Assembly: GCF_000407365.1 (NCBI RefSeq)
Contig: NZ_ASVU01000002.1
Location: forward strand, 434,001-498,000
DNA: 64,000 nt
Direction of reading: 5' to 3'
Source: Enterococcus asini ATCC 700915
GTDB lineage: Bacteria > Bacillota > Bacilli > Lactobacillales > Enterococcaceae
Shown: positions 47,342 through 57,220 of the stretch, in pieces
How the letters are laid out: the number at the start of each line of letters is the position of its first letter
How positions within the stretch are numbered: position 1 is the first letter of the stretch
The notes under the pieces: generated by a model
Databases searched by the model: none
What the model saw: only the letters and a program-made list of their open reading frames with translations
What the model was told of the DNA's origin: nothing
Made by a program: the position numbers and the translations under genes

Positions 47342-49153
47342 TTATGATTGTTGCGCTTTTAAATCCGCTAATTGGGTTTCTCGAATGGTTGCGTCTAATT
47401 CTTCTTGGTAACGTTCTTTGGTCCTTTCATCCCACTGGTAGAAGTCTGCCATCCCAGCGACGACGGCATCTTTGATTTCCATTAAGCGCTCACTGATAAA
47501 GAGCATGTAATTGGTGCGTCTTAACAAGTAGTCCACCGGCGTTAAGGTCATCTCTTCTGTCATGGCGTAGCGTAACGAGCTGGACTCCGCTAGTGACAAT
47601 CCAGGAAAAGCCCCTTGATCCAGCAAAGCGTAAACTTTTTCCGTGTTTGAACCGTATAGGCCCGCTAAAAACGTGGCTTCTGCTTTACTTAACCCTTTGG
47701 TAACTCCAGTTTCTGCGATTTTGGCTAGTTCCGCTTCCACGTTTTGTGGGTCGAGTTGCCCACCAGAGACTGGGTAGTGTGCCGAATCGACCAAGGTAAT
47801 CTTTTTTTCCGGCAATAGCTGGACAATTTTCTTCAACGCTTCTGCGGCCATTAAGCGATAGTCGGTTAATTTCCCGCCAGATAAGGTCAACAAACCGTCA
47901 TCAGCTACTGTCAAATCACTGCCTCGGGAAACCGCCGACGGATTGTCCTTAGGCTCTTCTTTAACCCCTTGATGAATCGCCTTTTCCACCTGTATCCGAG
48001 ACTGTTTGTCTTCGCGGTACTCTTGAATGGCGGCAACGATTTTCTCAAAATTTTCGTCACTAATGTGCTCTTTTTTTCCACCGTTGTAGTCCTCACCAGA
48101 TGCGCTAATCAATGGCCGCAACCCCGCCCAAGCAGCTTCGATATCATCTAAGGTCAGTCGCGCTTCCGGGTATCGGTGATTGACGATTTTCAATAAGTAA
48201 TCCACATCGGCTTGCTCCACTTTTGGATGAGTGTAGTCTCCTTCGTAATCGGTATCCGTGGTTCCGAAATAGGTCTTATTTTCCCGAGGGATAACAAAGA
48301 TCATGCGGCCATCCTTGTTCCCTGTGTCAAAATAAGTCGGCTGAGGGACTTTGAGCTTTTCCCCGTCAACGACTAAATGCACGCCTTTTGTCGGTCGCAT
48401 AGTCGGCTGATGATCGATTTTCTCATCCAAACTTTTTACATGATCCGACCAAGGCCCTGAGGTATTAATGACTAGTTTGGACTTCACGGTAATGGTCTCT
48501 TCACTTAATAAATCCTGTGCCTTCACACCAGAGACATTCCCTTTGTCATCATGGAAAATCTCCGTGACTTTCATACGACTAAGTGCCACTGCCCCATCGG
48601 CTACCGCTTGCTTGATATTTTCGATTACCAGGCGGGCGTCATTGTTCCGATAGTCCAGGTATACACCGCCACCTAATAATCCTTCAGCAGCTAGTTGAGG
48701 CTCCCGAGCTAAGACCTCTTCTTTACTCAACATGTAGTTGGCGTACTTGCCGCCGGTGATTCCTGCCAAGTGATCATACAAATCCATGGCAATCTTTACC
48801 GAAAAAAGAGTAAACGTCGATCCCGGTTCGTCAAAAATCGGTAAAATCATGGGGTCCGCTTTAGGAATATGGGGGGCGATTCCTTGAATAATGGCTCGTT
48901 CTCTAACTGTATCTGCTACCACTTCCACGTCAAAGGTCTTGAGATAGCGCAAACCGCCGTGCACCAGCTTCGTCGACCTAGAAGACGTCCCTTCAGCGAA
49001 ATCCTGCATTTCTAGCAGTGCAACCGAAATACCCGAAGCTGCCGCTTGTAAAGCCACGCCTGCTCCGGTAATCCCACCGCCGATGATCACCAAATCAAAT
49101 GTCTGTTCAGTCAGTTCTTGAATCATTTTTGATCGGTCTCTAAAAGAAAACAT
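47342..49153 (-). CDS. glpO: Alpha-glycerophosphate oxidase (H2O2-forming type)
   Basis: A 603-residue FAD enzyme oxidising glycerol-3-phosphate to dihydroxyacetone phosphate with O2, releasing H2O2. The FAD fingerprint is FDLVIIGGGITGAGVALQAAASG at about residues 20-42. LSGGKLTDYRLMA near the middle is a conserved flavin-side motif. The start MFSFRDRS matches the usual enterococcal GlpO beginning, so ATG 49153 is preferred over an ATG at 49192. An insert around VKEEPKDNPSAVSRGSDL is of the kind that separates GlpO from GlpD. First gene of glpOKF. Confidence 0.92.
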   Translation of the reverse strand: MFSFRDRSKMIQELTEQTFDLVIIGGGITGAGVALQAAASGISVALLEMQDFAEGTSSRSTKLVHGGLRYLKTFDVEVVADTVRERAIIQGIAPHIPKADPMILPIFDEPGSTFTLFSVKIAMDLYDHLAGITGGKYANYMLSKEEVLAREPQLAAEGLLGGGVYLDYRNNDARLVIENIKQAVADGAVALSRMKVTEIFHDDKGNVSGVKAQDLLSEETITVKSKLVINTSGPWSDHVKSLDEKIDHQPTMRPTKGVHLVVDGEKLKVPQPTYFDTGNKDGRMIFVIPRENKTYFGTTDTDYEGDYTHPKVEQADVDYLLKIVNHRYPEARLTLDDIEAAWAGLRPLISASGEDYNGGKKEHISDENFEKIVAAIQEYREDKQSRIQVEKAIHQGVKEEPKDNPSAVSRGSDLTVADDGLLTLSGGKLTDYRLMAAEALKKIVQLLPEKKITLVDSAHYPVSGGQLDPQNVEAELAKIAETGVTKGLSKAEATFLAGLYGSNTEKVYALLDQGAFPGLSLAESSSLRYAMTEEMTLTPVDYLLRRTNYMLFISERLMEIKDAVVAGMADFYQWDERTKERYQEELDATIRETQLADLKAQQS

Positions 49154-49295
49154 TCCTTTATGCCACGCTCCTTTGTTTACTATTTTTTGCAAACAGAGCG
49201 GTCGAAGCCACTCCGTTAGCCACCCCCACGAATTTTTCTACCCTCCTTTACCGAAAAGAAAAAACCTAACCTTTATAAAAATAGTGTATCACAGC

Positions 49296-49310
49296 ATAAA
49301 ACGCTTTCAA
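49296..49310 (-). promoter_or_regulatory. Catabolite-responsive element (cre) for CcpA
   Basis: TTGAAAGCGTTTTAT on the - strand matches the consensus WTGNAANCGNWNNCA at all but its last two positions. It overlaps the -35 region of the glpOKF promoter, so CcpA binding would repress glycerol use when glucose is present. Confidence 0.6.
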
Positions 49311-49452
49311 AAAATTTAGATTATGCATCTTTGTGCTTGCTTCTGAGAAAACTAGTTTTTCCTTGGCGTTAGTAGGTTTGCACAAATTTTCAGTTTCAAC
49401 CAAAAAAAGAACTACCGTCATCTATAAATGCACTCGCTTTTCGTGAAATAGC

Positions 49453-49481
49453 AAAAAAACCTCCCGACCAAAGTCAGGAGG
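49453..49481 (-). terminator. Terminator after the ABC exporter operon
   Basis: On the - strand, ACCTCCTGAC (49482-49473) pairs with GTCGGGAGGT (about 49468-49459, one mismatch), followed by seven T. Confidence 0.8.
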
Positions 49482-49496
49482 TAGCGCACGATTTTT

Positions 49497-51377
49497 TTAA
49501 TCCAGTTCGATTTTACCGGTATACAATTGGTAATACAGTCCCTTTTCCGCCAGCAAGGAATCGTGATCCCCTCGCTCGATGATCCGGCCGTGATCCAAGA
49601 CCATAATGACATCGGAGTTTTGAATCGTAGACAGACGATGGGCGATGACAAAGACGGTGCGGCCTTGCATCAACTTGTCCATCCCTTCTTGCACGATTTT
49701 TTCCGTCCGAGTATCAATACTGGAAGTGGCTTCATCTAAAATCATCACCGGAGGATCCGCGATAGCCGCCCGAGCGATGGCTAAAAGCTGCCGTTGCCCT
49801 TGGGAGAGCTCGTCCCCATCCCCGGTAATCACGGTATCATAGCCTTCTGGTAAATGGTGAATGAAGCTGTCCGCATTGGCCAATTTCGCCGCTGCAATCA
49901 CTTCATCGTCTGTGGCGCTGAGTTTCCCAAAGCGAATATTATCCGTAATTGTCCCGGTGAACAAGTGCGTATCTTGCAAAACGATTCCTAGAGAACGCCG
50001 CAGAGAGTCTTTCTTAATCTTTTGGATGTTGATCCCGTCGTAGCGAATCTTTCCTTCTTGAATATCATAGAAGCGATTGATCAAGTTGGTAATCGTCGTC
50101 TTACCAGCGCCCGTCGCCCCTACGAAAGCGACTTTCTGCCCAGGGTTAGCGTAAATATTGATATCGTGTAAGACGATGTTTTCTGGCACATAGCCAAAGT
50201 CCACATCTTCAAAAACCACATCACCGGTTAGTTTCGTGTAAGTGATACTCCCGTCGGTATGGGGATGCTTCCACGCCCATAGTCCCGTGCGATCAGAAGA
50301 CTCGGTGATAATGCCATTTTCTTCCTTGGCGTTGATTAACGTCACATAGCCATCATCCACTTCGGAAGGTTCGTCCAGTAATTCAAAAATCCGGTTCGCC
50401 CCGGCCAAGGCCATGATAACAAAGTTGATCTGTTGAGAAATCTGGCTGATTGGCCCGTTTAAGGAACGACTCAACTGTAAGAAAGAAGCAATCATCCCCA
50501 CGGTTAAACCGCTGATTCCGTTAATGGCAAAAAGTCCACCGATAATGGCGATTAAAATGTACTGAACGTTTAACAGGTTCATCATAATCGGCATCAACTG
50601 GTTGGCATTTACGTTGGCCTTCGTTGCACTGTCTTGTAAAGCATCATTGACCCGGTCAAAGTCTTCCATGGCTTTTTCCTCATGGTTAAAGACCTTCACG
50701 ACTTTTTGACCGTGCATCATTTCTTCAATATACCCATTGACAGTTCCTAAATCTCGCTGTTGGGCGCCAAAGAAACGGCCACTACGCTTGGAGATAAAGC
50801 GCACCACATTCAACATTAAAAAGACCGAAACCATAACGAACAAAGTCAAAGGCAAGCTTAATGTAAACATGGCGATAAACACGGAAACAAAGGTAATCAT
50901 AGCCGACATCAAATTCGGGATACTTTGAGAAATCATCTGACGCAAGGTATCTGTATCATTGGTGAAATGACTCATAATATCCCCGTGAGGATGGCTGTCA
51001 AAATAGCGAATTGGCAAGGTTTCCATGTGGGTAAACATCTGATCCCGAATTTTCTTTTGGGTACCTTCACTGATTTTTACCATGGTGAAGTTGTAGATCA
51101 GCCCCGCGGCAACCCCCACTAGATAAATCAGCGCCATTTGCATAATCGCTTGTAACAGTCCTACAAAGTCAGGATTGCTTTGCCCGAGCATTGGCGTGAT
51201 GTGCTGGTCAATCACCGTTTGGATAAATAAGGAGCCTTGCACGTTGGCATAGGCGGAAAGCACAATCATCACAAAAACCATGATTAGCTGCAGTTTGTAA
51301 TCACTGAACATCAGCTTTAAGAGCCGTTTTAAGGTTCTTACTGGTGAAGTCGTGCGGATACCTGGATTATTCGACAT
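49497..51377 (-). CDS. Heterodimeric ABC exporter, subunit with canonical ATP site (EfrB/LmrD-like)
   Basis: A 626-residue fused permease-ATPase. Six membrane helices lie in about residues 25-330, and the nucleotide-binding domain follows. It has Walker A GATGAGKTTI, Walker B MILDEATSSID with the catalytic Glu, and H-loop His (VIAHRLSTI). The signature is LSQGQRQ. ATG 51377 is chosen; it overlaps the partner gene's stop by 11 bp. With its partner it forms a type IV multidrug exporter of the EfrAB/LmrCD kind. The drug range is not readable from sequence. Confidence 0.9.
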   Translation of the reverse strand: MSNNPGIRTTSPVRTLKRLLKLMFSDYKLQLIMVFVMIVLSAYANVQGSLFIQTVIDQHITPMLGQSNPDFVGLLQAIMQMALIYLVGVAAGLIYNFTMVKISEGTQKKIRDQMFTHMETLPIRYFDSHPHGDIMSHFTNDTDTLRQMISQSIPNLMSAMITFVSVFIAMFTLSLPLTLFVMVSVFLMLNVVRFISKRSGRFFGAQQRDLGTVNGYIEEMMHGQKVVKVFNHEEKAMEDFDRVNDALQDSATKANVNANQLMPIMMNLLNVQYILIAIIGGLFAINGISGLTVGMIASFLQLSRSLNGPISQISQQINFVIMALAGANRIFELLDEPSEVDDGYVTLINAKEENGIITESSDRTGLWAWKHPHTDGSITYTKLTGDVVFEDVDFGYVPENIVLHDINIYANPGQKVAFVGATGAGKTTITNLINRFYDIQEGKIRYDGINIQKIKKDSLRRSLGIVLQDTHLFTGTITDNIRFGKLSATDDEVIAAAKLANADSFIHHLPEGYDTVITGDGDELSQGQRQLLAIARAAIADPPVMILDEATSSIDTRTEKIVQEGMDKLMQGRTVFVIAHRLSTIQNSDVIMVLDHGRIIERGDHDSLLAEKGLYYQLYTGKIELD

Positions 51378-53106
51378 GTTCACCAAATCCTTTCTCTTGT
51401 GATTCATAAACTTCTTGGTAAATCTGATTGTTTTCAAGCAATTCTTCGTGAGTTCCTAGGCCGTCGATTTTGCCATCATCTAAGACAATGATCAAATCCG
51501 AGTCTTGAATAGAAGTCACTCGTTGGGAAATAATCAAAGTCGTGGTGCCAGGAATCGCTTCTTTCAAGCCTGCCCGAATTTCTTGATCCGTCCGTGTATC
51601 CACGGCATTGGTGGAATCATCGAGGATTAAAATCTTCGGTTTCTTCAAAAGCGCCCGGGCAATGGTCAATCGTTGCTTTTGCCCCCCGGAGACGTTGGTT
51701 CCCCCTTGAGCAATCATCGTATCGTATTTATCGGGAAATTCTTGTACGAAAGGATCTGCTTGGGCGATTTTCGCTGCTGCGATGATTTCTTCATCCGTGG
51801 CATTTTCATTCCCCCAGCGCAAGTTTTCCTTAATGGTACCGGAGAATAAGACGTTGTTTTGCAACACCATGGAAACTTGATCTCGCAAAGTTTCCAAATC
51901 GTACTCCCGTACATCCCGACCGCCTACGAGAATCGAGCCGTGGGTTACATCGTACAATCGAGGAATCAGTTGCACCAACGTAGACTTGGAACTCCCGGTC
52001 CCTCCGATGATGCCAACTACTTGGCCGGACTTAATATCCAAGTTGATATTTTCTAGCACCAGTTTGTTCATATCGTCCGCATAGCTAAAGCACACATCTT
52101 TAAATTGAATGCTACCATCGGGAACGGTCATCACCGGATTTTTCTGATTGGTAATCTTGCTTTCTTCATTAAAGACTTCTACGATCCGATCAGCGGAAGT
52201 ACGTGCAATTAAAATTTGCACGAAAGCCATGGAAATCATCATCAAACTCATTAAAATTTGCATGGTGTAGTTAAACATGGAGACCAACTCCCCAGTGGTC
52301 AAACTACCATCCACCACGATAAGCTTGGCCCCTACCCAAGATAAGAGCAGCATACAAATGTAAATCGCCGACTGCAACAATGGCATATTAAAAGCCACAA
52401 TTCGTTGAGCCAATGTGAAATCCCGATACACCGTTTCGGAGACTTCGCCAAACTGTTTCTCTTGGTGTTTTTCTCGTACAAAGGATTTTACTACGCGAAT
52501 CCCTTGCAAGTTTTCTTGTACCACATTGTTTAAGCGGTCATAGGTATGAAAGACGCGGATAAACAAAGGATGGGCAAAGTGAATCACCACTGCTAGTCCA
52601 ATGGCCAAGAAAGGAATCACCGCCAGGTAAATCAAAATCAAGCGAGCGTTAATAAAGCCCACCATGGTCAATGAGAAAATCAAAATCAAAGGACTGCGCA
52701 CCAACATCCGAATAATCATTTGGAAGGCATTTTGCACGTTGGTCACGTCTGTCGTCATCCGGGTAATCAACCCAGACGTGGAAAAGCGATCGATATTCGC
52801 AAAAGAAAAACCTTGAATCCGTTGAAAAATATTATGGCGTAAATTCCGAGCAAAACCAGCAGAGGCCACGGCGGCTTTCCGGGCACCCATGGTTCCACAA
52901 AACAAGGCAAAAAGGCCACAGACGAAAAGCAGGGCGCCGTATTTCATAATGGCACCGGCATCCCCTTTGGAAATCCCTTGGTCAATCATGGCCGCCATGA
53001 TTAAAGGCATGATGACATCCATGACCACTTCCCCAGAGACAAACAAAGGGGTTAACAGGGTGTCTTTTTTATAACTACCCACATTCGCTAAAAGGGTTTT
53101 TAGCAT
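51367..53106 (-). CDS. Heterodimeric ABC exporter, subunit with degenerate ATP site (EfrA/LmrC-like)
   Basis: A 579-residue permease-ATPase. The nucleotide-binding domain has the altered Walker A GGTGSSKSTL, an Asp where the catalytic Glu is expected (LILDDSTNAVD) and Gln for the H-loop His (IISQRVTSI), with a normal NVSGGQKQR signature. These changes define the degenerate half of asymmetric exporters such as LmrCD and EfrAB. ATG 53106 follows GAAAGGAAGAG. It is the first gene of the pair and is preceded by an inverted-repeat operator and a leader hairpin. Confidence 0.9.
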   Translation of the reverse strand: MLKTLLANVGSYKKDTLLTPLFVSGEVVMDVIMPLIMAAMIDQGISKGDAGAIMKYGALLFVCGLFALFCGTMGARKAAVASAGFARNLRHNIFQRIQGFSFANIDRFSTSGLITRMTTDVTNVQNAFQMIIRMLVRSPLILIFSLTMVGFINARLILIYLAVIPFLAIGLAVVIHFAHPLFIRVFHTYDRLNNVVQENLQGIRVVKSFVREKHQEKQFGEVSETVYRDFTLAQRIVAFNMPLLQSAIYICMLLLSWVGAKLIVVDGSLTTGELVSMFNYTMQILMSLMMISMAFVQILIARTSADRIVEVFNEESKITNQKNPVMTVPDGSIQFKDVCFSYADDMNKLVLENINLDIKSGQVVGIIGGTGSSKSTLVQLIPRLYDVTHGSILVGGRDVREYDLETLRDQVSMVLQNNVLFSGTIKENLRWGNENATDEEIIAAAKIAQADPFVQEFPDKYDTMIAQGGTNVSGGQKQRLTIARALLKKPKILILDDSTNAVDTRTDQEIRAGLKEAIPGTTTLIISQRVTSIQDSDLIIVLDDGKIDGLGTHEELLENNQIYQEVYESQEKGFGEHVE

Positions 53107-53149
53107 AAATCTCTTCCTTTCTTTTTTAGATTGAGTTGAAAAACGAATC

Positions 53150-53187
53150 AAAGAGACGATGGGACTATACCACTCCCTCGTCTCTTT
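53150..53187 (-). other. Stem-loop in the leader of the ABC exporter operon
   Basis: AAAGAGACGA (53150-53159) pairs perfectly with TCGTCTCTTT (53178-53187), with GGGA/TCCC extending it inside. On the - strand it lies between the likely promoter and the first exporter gene, 44 bp before the ATG. There is no direct T tract, so it may stabilise or regulate the transcript rather than end it. Confidence 0.55.
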
Positions 53188-53192
53188 TCCAC

Positions 53193-53225
53193 TTTATTCC
53201 GTTAAGTTTACTCTAGCGGAATAAA
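53193..53225. promoter_or_regulatory. Inverted-repeat operator over the exporter promoter
   Basis: TTTATTCCG (53193-53201) and CGGAATAAA (53217-53225) form a perfect 9-bp inverted repeat, spaced by 15 bp. On the - strand, a TAAACT -10 box lies between the arms, with TTGTTT 16 bp upstream. A repressor bound here would block the promoter; no regulator gene is adjacent. Confidence 0.55.
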
Positions 53226-53300
53226 AAAACAATTACAAGACTTGACATTCTTTGATTTGCTCTTATAGTTTACATAATATTTTTATGGACAGTTCGCTGC

Positions 53301-55547
53301 CTAGTCCAAATACCGAGCTAATAAATTCACCAGCTCTTCTGGGAAATGCTGTAGGTCCGAAATATCCAAGAAACGATGCTCCCCGTAAATCTCTCGGATA
53401 ATCTCTTGGTCTTCACCAATCGCCGCCGCCAAGAAAATTACTCCTTGACGCTCGTAATCGGCAATCACTTGTTGGATATCTTCCCGGGCCTTTTTTCCCG
53501 TATAATCCGGTAAAGCTTTCGGCTGACCATCGGAAATCGATAGCAAAACCTTGGTAGTGGCTGTTTCTTTTGCTAAAGCCTCTGCCAACAGCCGCAGTGG
53601 TACACCATCCCGGTTGTTTTGCCGAGGTTTCATGGTCATGAGTTTGCCCGGGACATTTTGATAATCATCGGAAAACTCTTTGTAAGAATAAATCGAGGTC
53701 TTCTCCCGAGAAGAAAGATCGGCGGTGTCCCCGTAAATCATCAAAGGCAAGTCCAGTTCTTTAGAAAAGCTCAACACCCCCATAGCCGCTTTCTGGGCAG
53801 CACTCAAACGACCTTCTCGCACCATGGACCCTGACTCATCCACTCGTAACCCAATCGCCAAAGAAGGCGCCTCTTGTGGGGGATTCTTCTTGGAAAAGGT
53901 CCGAAAGTCTTCATAAGCCACCCGGCTAGCATCAAAGCGGGTCCCGGTATACTGCCCCCGGCTAAAATCGACACTGACTTCATTTTCCAAAATTTCTTTC
54001 AGCTTTTTGATAATCGGCGCTACTTGAGGCTGGATTTCTCTCAAGAGGGCTTGGGCTTCTCGCTGATTTTCCGCCGTGGCTTTTGGCCGGTGGATGATCA
54101 AGCCTTCTTTTTCATGAGTTGTGCCTTTAAACAGCTTACGAGCTTTCTGATTTAACTGCTTTTTCAGTGTTTTCTCTTGCTCTGCTAAATCCTTTGCAGT
54201 GGCTCCTGTGTGAACAGCTTCATCCGCTTCTGCTTCTGTTCCAGTGGCACTTTGGCTGACGGCATCACTGTGTTCCTCACTATCTGGTAGCTTCATTGCT
54301 TCCTTAGACGTATCTGATTCAGTTGGAGCCGTTTCTGCCAAAGAGTCCGTTTCTTCAGTGGTTTCTTTGCTGTCGCTATTTACCTCGTCACTGGCGCCAA
54401 CCAAGGTCGTGGCTTCTTCCGTTATATTGCGGGCATCTGCTTCTGTTTGGCTTAACCGGCGTCCTTCTTTAAAAGCTTGTAAGTTGCGCCCATGGTACCA
54501 AGCACTTAAATCTTTTAAAAGACCACTTTTTTCCAACGCGTCTTCTAAAAGACTCAACTCACTTGGTTCCGTGGTTAGCTTGTAGAGGACTTTGGGATAC
54601 AAGGTGATCAATGGGTCTTGCCCTTGCTTTACCGTATTGACCCAATAAAAATACGAACGCATGCCGGCAACGCCTTTAATCGCATTGGCCTTAGCCGTTT
54701 CTTCTAAAAGACGGATGACTTTTCCCATAATCGTCAATGGTTCTTTATGATCAAAGCCGGTTTTCGCCATACCACGACTGACCATCACCTCTAATGGGGG
54801 CAAGTCCATCTTTTCTGCGTGCTGCATCCGATCCCGTAAAGATTCATTCAAAGGTCTGGTGCCTTGATAATTCCGGTTGGTAGTAATCACCACGACACAA
54901 TCGGGATGACGCCGGATTAAGCCTGTAGGGGTGTTTAACATCCCATTGGCTTCCAAGGCCGAGTTTAGCGCGACCATTACCGAGGCGTCACGAATAACAG
55001 TGGGTTCTTGAATTTACAAGAGATAGCCCTTTTCCAATGCTCGTAAAATCTCGGAAGGATAAAAACGATACTGTACCGGATTTTCTGCGGTATTTTCGAT
55101 TCGCTCCACCAACTGCGCTAGTTTTTCTTTAGCCGCCATTTGCGTTAAGGAAAAATGCCGAGCTACCAAATCCAGGACTGCTTGAAGACTGTCAGTTTGG
55201 TAAATGGCTTCTAAAAGTTCCCCGTCTTCTTCCCTGTTTTCTGTCACCGGTAGTAAGGCACCGAAGACATCGGATTTGTCCATATCCGCAAAACAGGTGA
55301 CTTTGGTATAAGGTAGTTGCAACTGATAGGAAAGGGCCTTGGCTAGTTCCGTCTTCCCGGAACCGGCGTCTCCTTCCAATAAGACATTAAAAATTTTCAA
55401 TTCCGGATCGTCCCAGTTTTCTTTGATTTCACTGGCAACCCGGAGTTCTACTTCACCGGTTTGATGACTGGCGGGTTTCTCCCAAATCATCATTCGTTCC
55501 AATTTAGAAAACTCGCGGCCACTTGTGACTGCATAAGGTGTCTTCAT
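53301..55547 (-). pseudogene. MoxR-like AAA ATPase fused to VWA domain, broken by an in-frame stop
   Basis: One frame of 749 codons, interrupted by TAA at 55016-55014. The first part has Walker A LLEGDAGSGKTELAKAL, and the frame then reads GYLL-stop-IQEPTVIRDASVMVALNSALE, so the stop falls in the Walker B strand (probably GAA to TAA). Beyond it come sensor-1-like VVVITTNRNYQG, an acidic Ser/Glu/Thr linker (about 190-270 of the second part) and a VWA domain with MIDAS DESGSMV. The family acts as a chaperone-like metal or enzyme activator (NorQ/NorD or CbbQ/CbbO-like). The second part could at most start at an internal Met (54977). Confidence 0.88.
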
Positions 55548-55556
55548 AACTCCTCC

Positions 55557-56018
55557 TTAATAGCCCGCTTCGTCTAAAAGACGTTTTAACGTCCGGAAGC
55601 GTTGGCCTAGCAATTCTCCGTCTTTTTGCAACAAGTCGTGAAATGCCAAAATATCTTGATCCAATTGGGGATTTTCCGTATCTGCCGCCACGGTCATACG
55701 CCCGCCCTGCAACCCGATAATCGCCACTTGGGGATCTTCGGGATTGTAGAATTTCTCATAGCGATAAGCTTCTTGAAAATACAAATTTCCCTGGGCTAAA
55801 AAAATCGCCATATCCAAAATACGGCTAAAGGACTGACTGTCTAATGTCTGCCAATTTTCCCCGTCTTTGCACCACAGAGTCCCCAATAACTCCGTTTCAT
55901 CGGCAGATAGGCCCAGCGTTAGCGCTTTTTCTGGTTCTTGACCGGCTAGACGACCGTCGATTCCTTCATAATTTTTGGCGATTAATACTGGTTTTTGTGT
56001 TTCATCTGAACGATTCAT
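55557..56018 (-). CDS. Hypothetical protein, operon partner of the MoxR/VWA gene
   Basis: A 153-residue protein with no motif that I recognise, acidic and soluble. It begins MNRSDETQKPVLIAKNYEGIDGRLAGQEP and includes FLAQGNLYFQEAYRYEKFYNPEDPQVAIIGLQGGRMTVAAD, ending in a helical stretch DILAFHDLLQKDGELLGQRFRTLKRLL. It is 9 bp upstream of the MoxR-like gene on the same strand and is probably a helper or substrate adaptor of it. The start is ATG 56018 with AAGGATGAGG upstream. Confidence 0.75.
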   Translation of the reverse strand: MNRSDETQKPVLIAKNYEGIDGRLAGQEPEKALTLGLSADETELLGTLWCKDGENWQTLDSQSFSRILDMAIFLAQGNLYFQEAYRYEKFYNPEDPQVAIIGLQGGRMTVAADTENPQLDQDILAFHDLLQKDGELLGQRFRTLKRLLDEAGY

Positions 56019-56118
56019 TGTACCTCATCCTTTTTGCTTGTTAACTAAATTATATCGAGTCTTTTCCGAAGTGCCAAACAATCGGTCTTTTGCCACTTTC
56101 CTAACCTGGGAGCAAATG

Positions 56119-56148
56119 AAAAAGAAGATGCAACAAACATCTTCTTTT
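56119..56148 (-). terminator. Terminator after degV
   Basis: AAAAGAAGATG (56120-56130) pairs perfectly with CATCTTCTTTT (56138-56148). On the - strand it is followed by TTCATTT and lies 20 bp past the degV stop. Confidence 0.7.
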
Positions 56149-56167
56149 CGTAGCTCATCAATTTTTC

Positions 56168-57016
56168 TTAATAAGGAGAGATGGCAATGCCGATTGCTTT
56201 TTCTCCTAAATGAGTGCCGATAACCGGACCAAAGTGCCCAATTGTCACTTGTGCCTCAGGATATTTGGCTTGTAATTTGGCTTGTTCTTCCAGCGCCACC
56301 GGTAAATTATTGGCATGAATCACAAAGAACTGCACCGGTTGATCGATGGCCGCCGCTTTCTCCCCTACGATATTCTCCGCTCGGGTAAAAGCTTTCTTAC
56401 TAGAACGAATCTTTTCGAAGAGAACAATTTTACCTTCCACAAAGGTCAAAATCGGTTTGATCTTCAACAAGCCGCCTAATAAAGCCGCGCCATTGGTCAA
56501 GCGTCCCCCGCGAACCAAATTATTCAAGTCGTCTACGATTAAATACGCGTAAACATTGTCCCGAATATAAGCTAAACGGTTTTTGATTTCTTCAAGGCTG
56601 GCACCCTTGTCTTTCATATCCAAAGCTGCTTTGACCATATTGCCCATGGGCATGGAAGTGATTTTTGAGTCAAACGGGACAATGGTTAACCCAGGAAACT
56701 CATCCTTAATGGCCTCCAAGGTACTCACAAAGCCAGAAATCCCTGCGGAAAGATGAATGCTAATAATGGTATCATAGCCTGCTTTTTGCAAATTTTCATA
56801 TAGGGCCAAGACTTCGCCTAAAACGGGTTGGGATGTCTTGGGAAATTCTTTACTGGTATTTAACATGGCATAAAATTCGTCGGCCTCAAGATCTTGGCCT
56901 TCGCTATAACTTTGACCATCGATAATGACGGGAATCGGAATCACAGACAAATCCGGATGATTCTGGATTTCTTCCGGTAAAACCGCCGAACTATCGGTAA
57001 CTACTGCTAATTTCAT
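56168..57016 (-). CDS. DegV-family fatty-acid-binding protein
   Basis: A 282-residue soluble protein of the DegV/FakB type. FakB proteins present fatty acids to the kinase FakA for phosphorylation. The N terminus KLAVVTDSSAVLPEEI and the ISIHLSAGISGFVSTLEAI segment (lipid-head Ser/Thr residues) are characteristic, as is the C-terminal ITVGHFGPVIGTHLGEKAIGI-like end (here VTIGHFGPVIGTHLGEKAIGI). Which fatty acid is bound is unknown. It is a single gene with its own terminator. Confidence 0.9.
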   Translation of the reverse strand: MKLAVVTDSSAVLPEEIQNHPDLSVIPIPVIIDGQSYSEGQDLEADEFYAMLNTSKEFPKTSQPVLGEVLALYENLQKAGYDTIISIHLSAGISGFVSTLEAIKDEFPGLTIVPFDSKITSMPMGNMVKAALDMKDKGASLEEIKNRLAYIRDNVYAYLIVDDLNNLVRGGRLTNGAALLGGLLKIKPILTFVEGKIVLFEKIRSSKKAFTRAENIVGEKAAAIDQPVQFFVIHANNLPVALEEQAKLQAKYPEAQVTIGHFGPVIGTHLGEKAIGIAISPY

Positions 57017-57220
57017 GGGAATTCGGACCTCGTTTCAAGATTTCCTGAAAGTTTCAAAAGGTACACAAGGAAACTTCACAGGCTTTTCACTAAGAACATA
57101 TTATTAAATATAGCACAAAGCACTCTGAATGAAAATATGCCGTGAAGAGAAAAGCCAGATTCCCAAAAGGTCAAGAAACAAGTCATGGACACTAAACCGC
57201 TCCCATCTTCTTTTCAACAC

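Larger units (their letters stand above)
49154..49496 (-). promoter_or_regulatory. glpOKF promoter region
   Basis: This 343-base stretch holds the glp promoter, a CcpA-type cre site and the terminator of the exporter operon. On the - strand, a -35-like TTGAAA overlaps the cre site, with TACACT 16 bp further (about 49284-49289). A second choice is TTTATG with TATAAA (about 49273-49278) at 17 bp. AAAGGAGCG near 49170 is probably not the glpO ribosome site. Confidence 0.5.
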
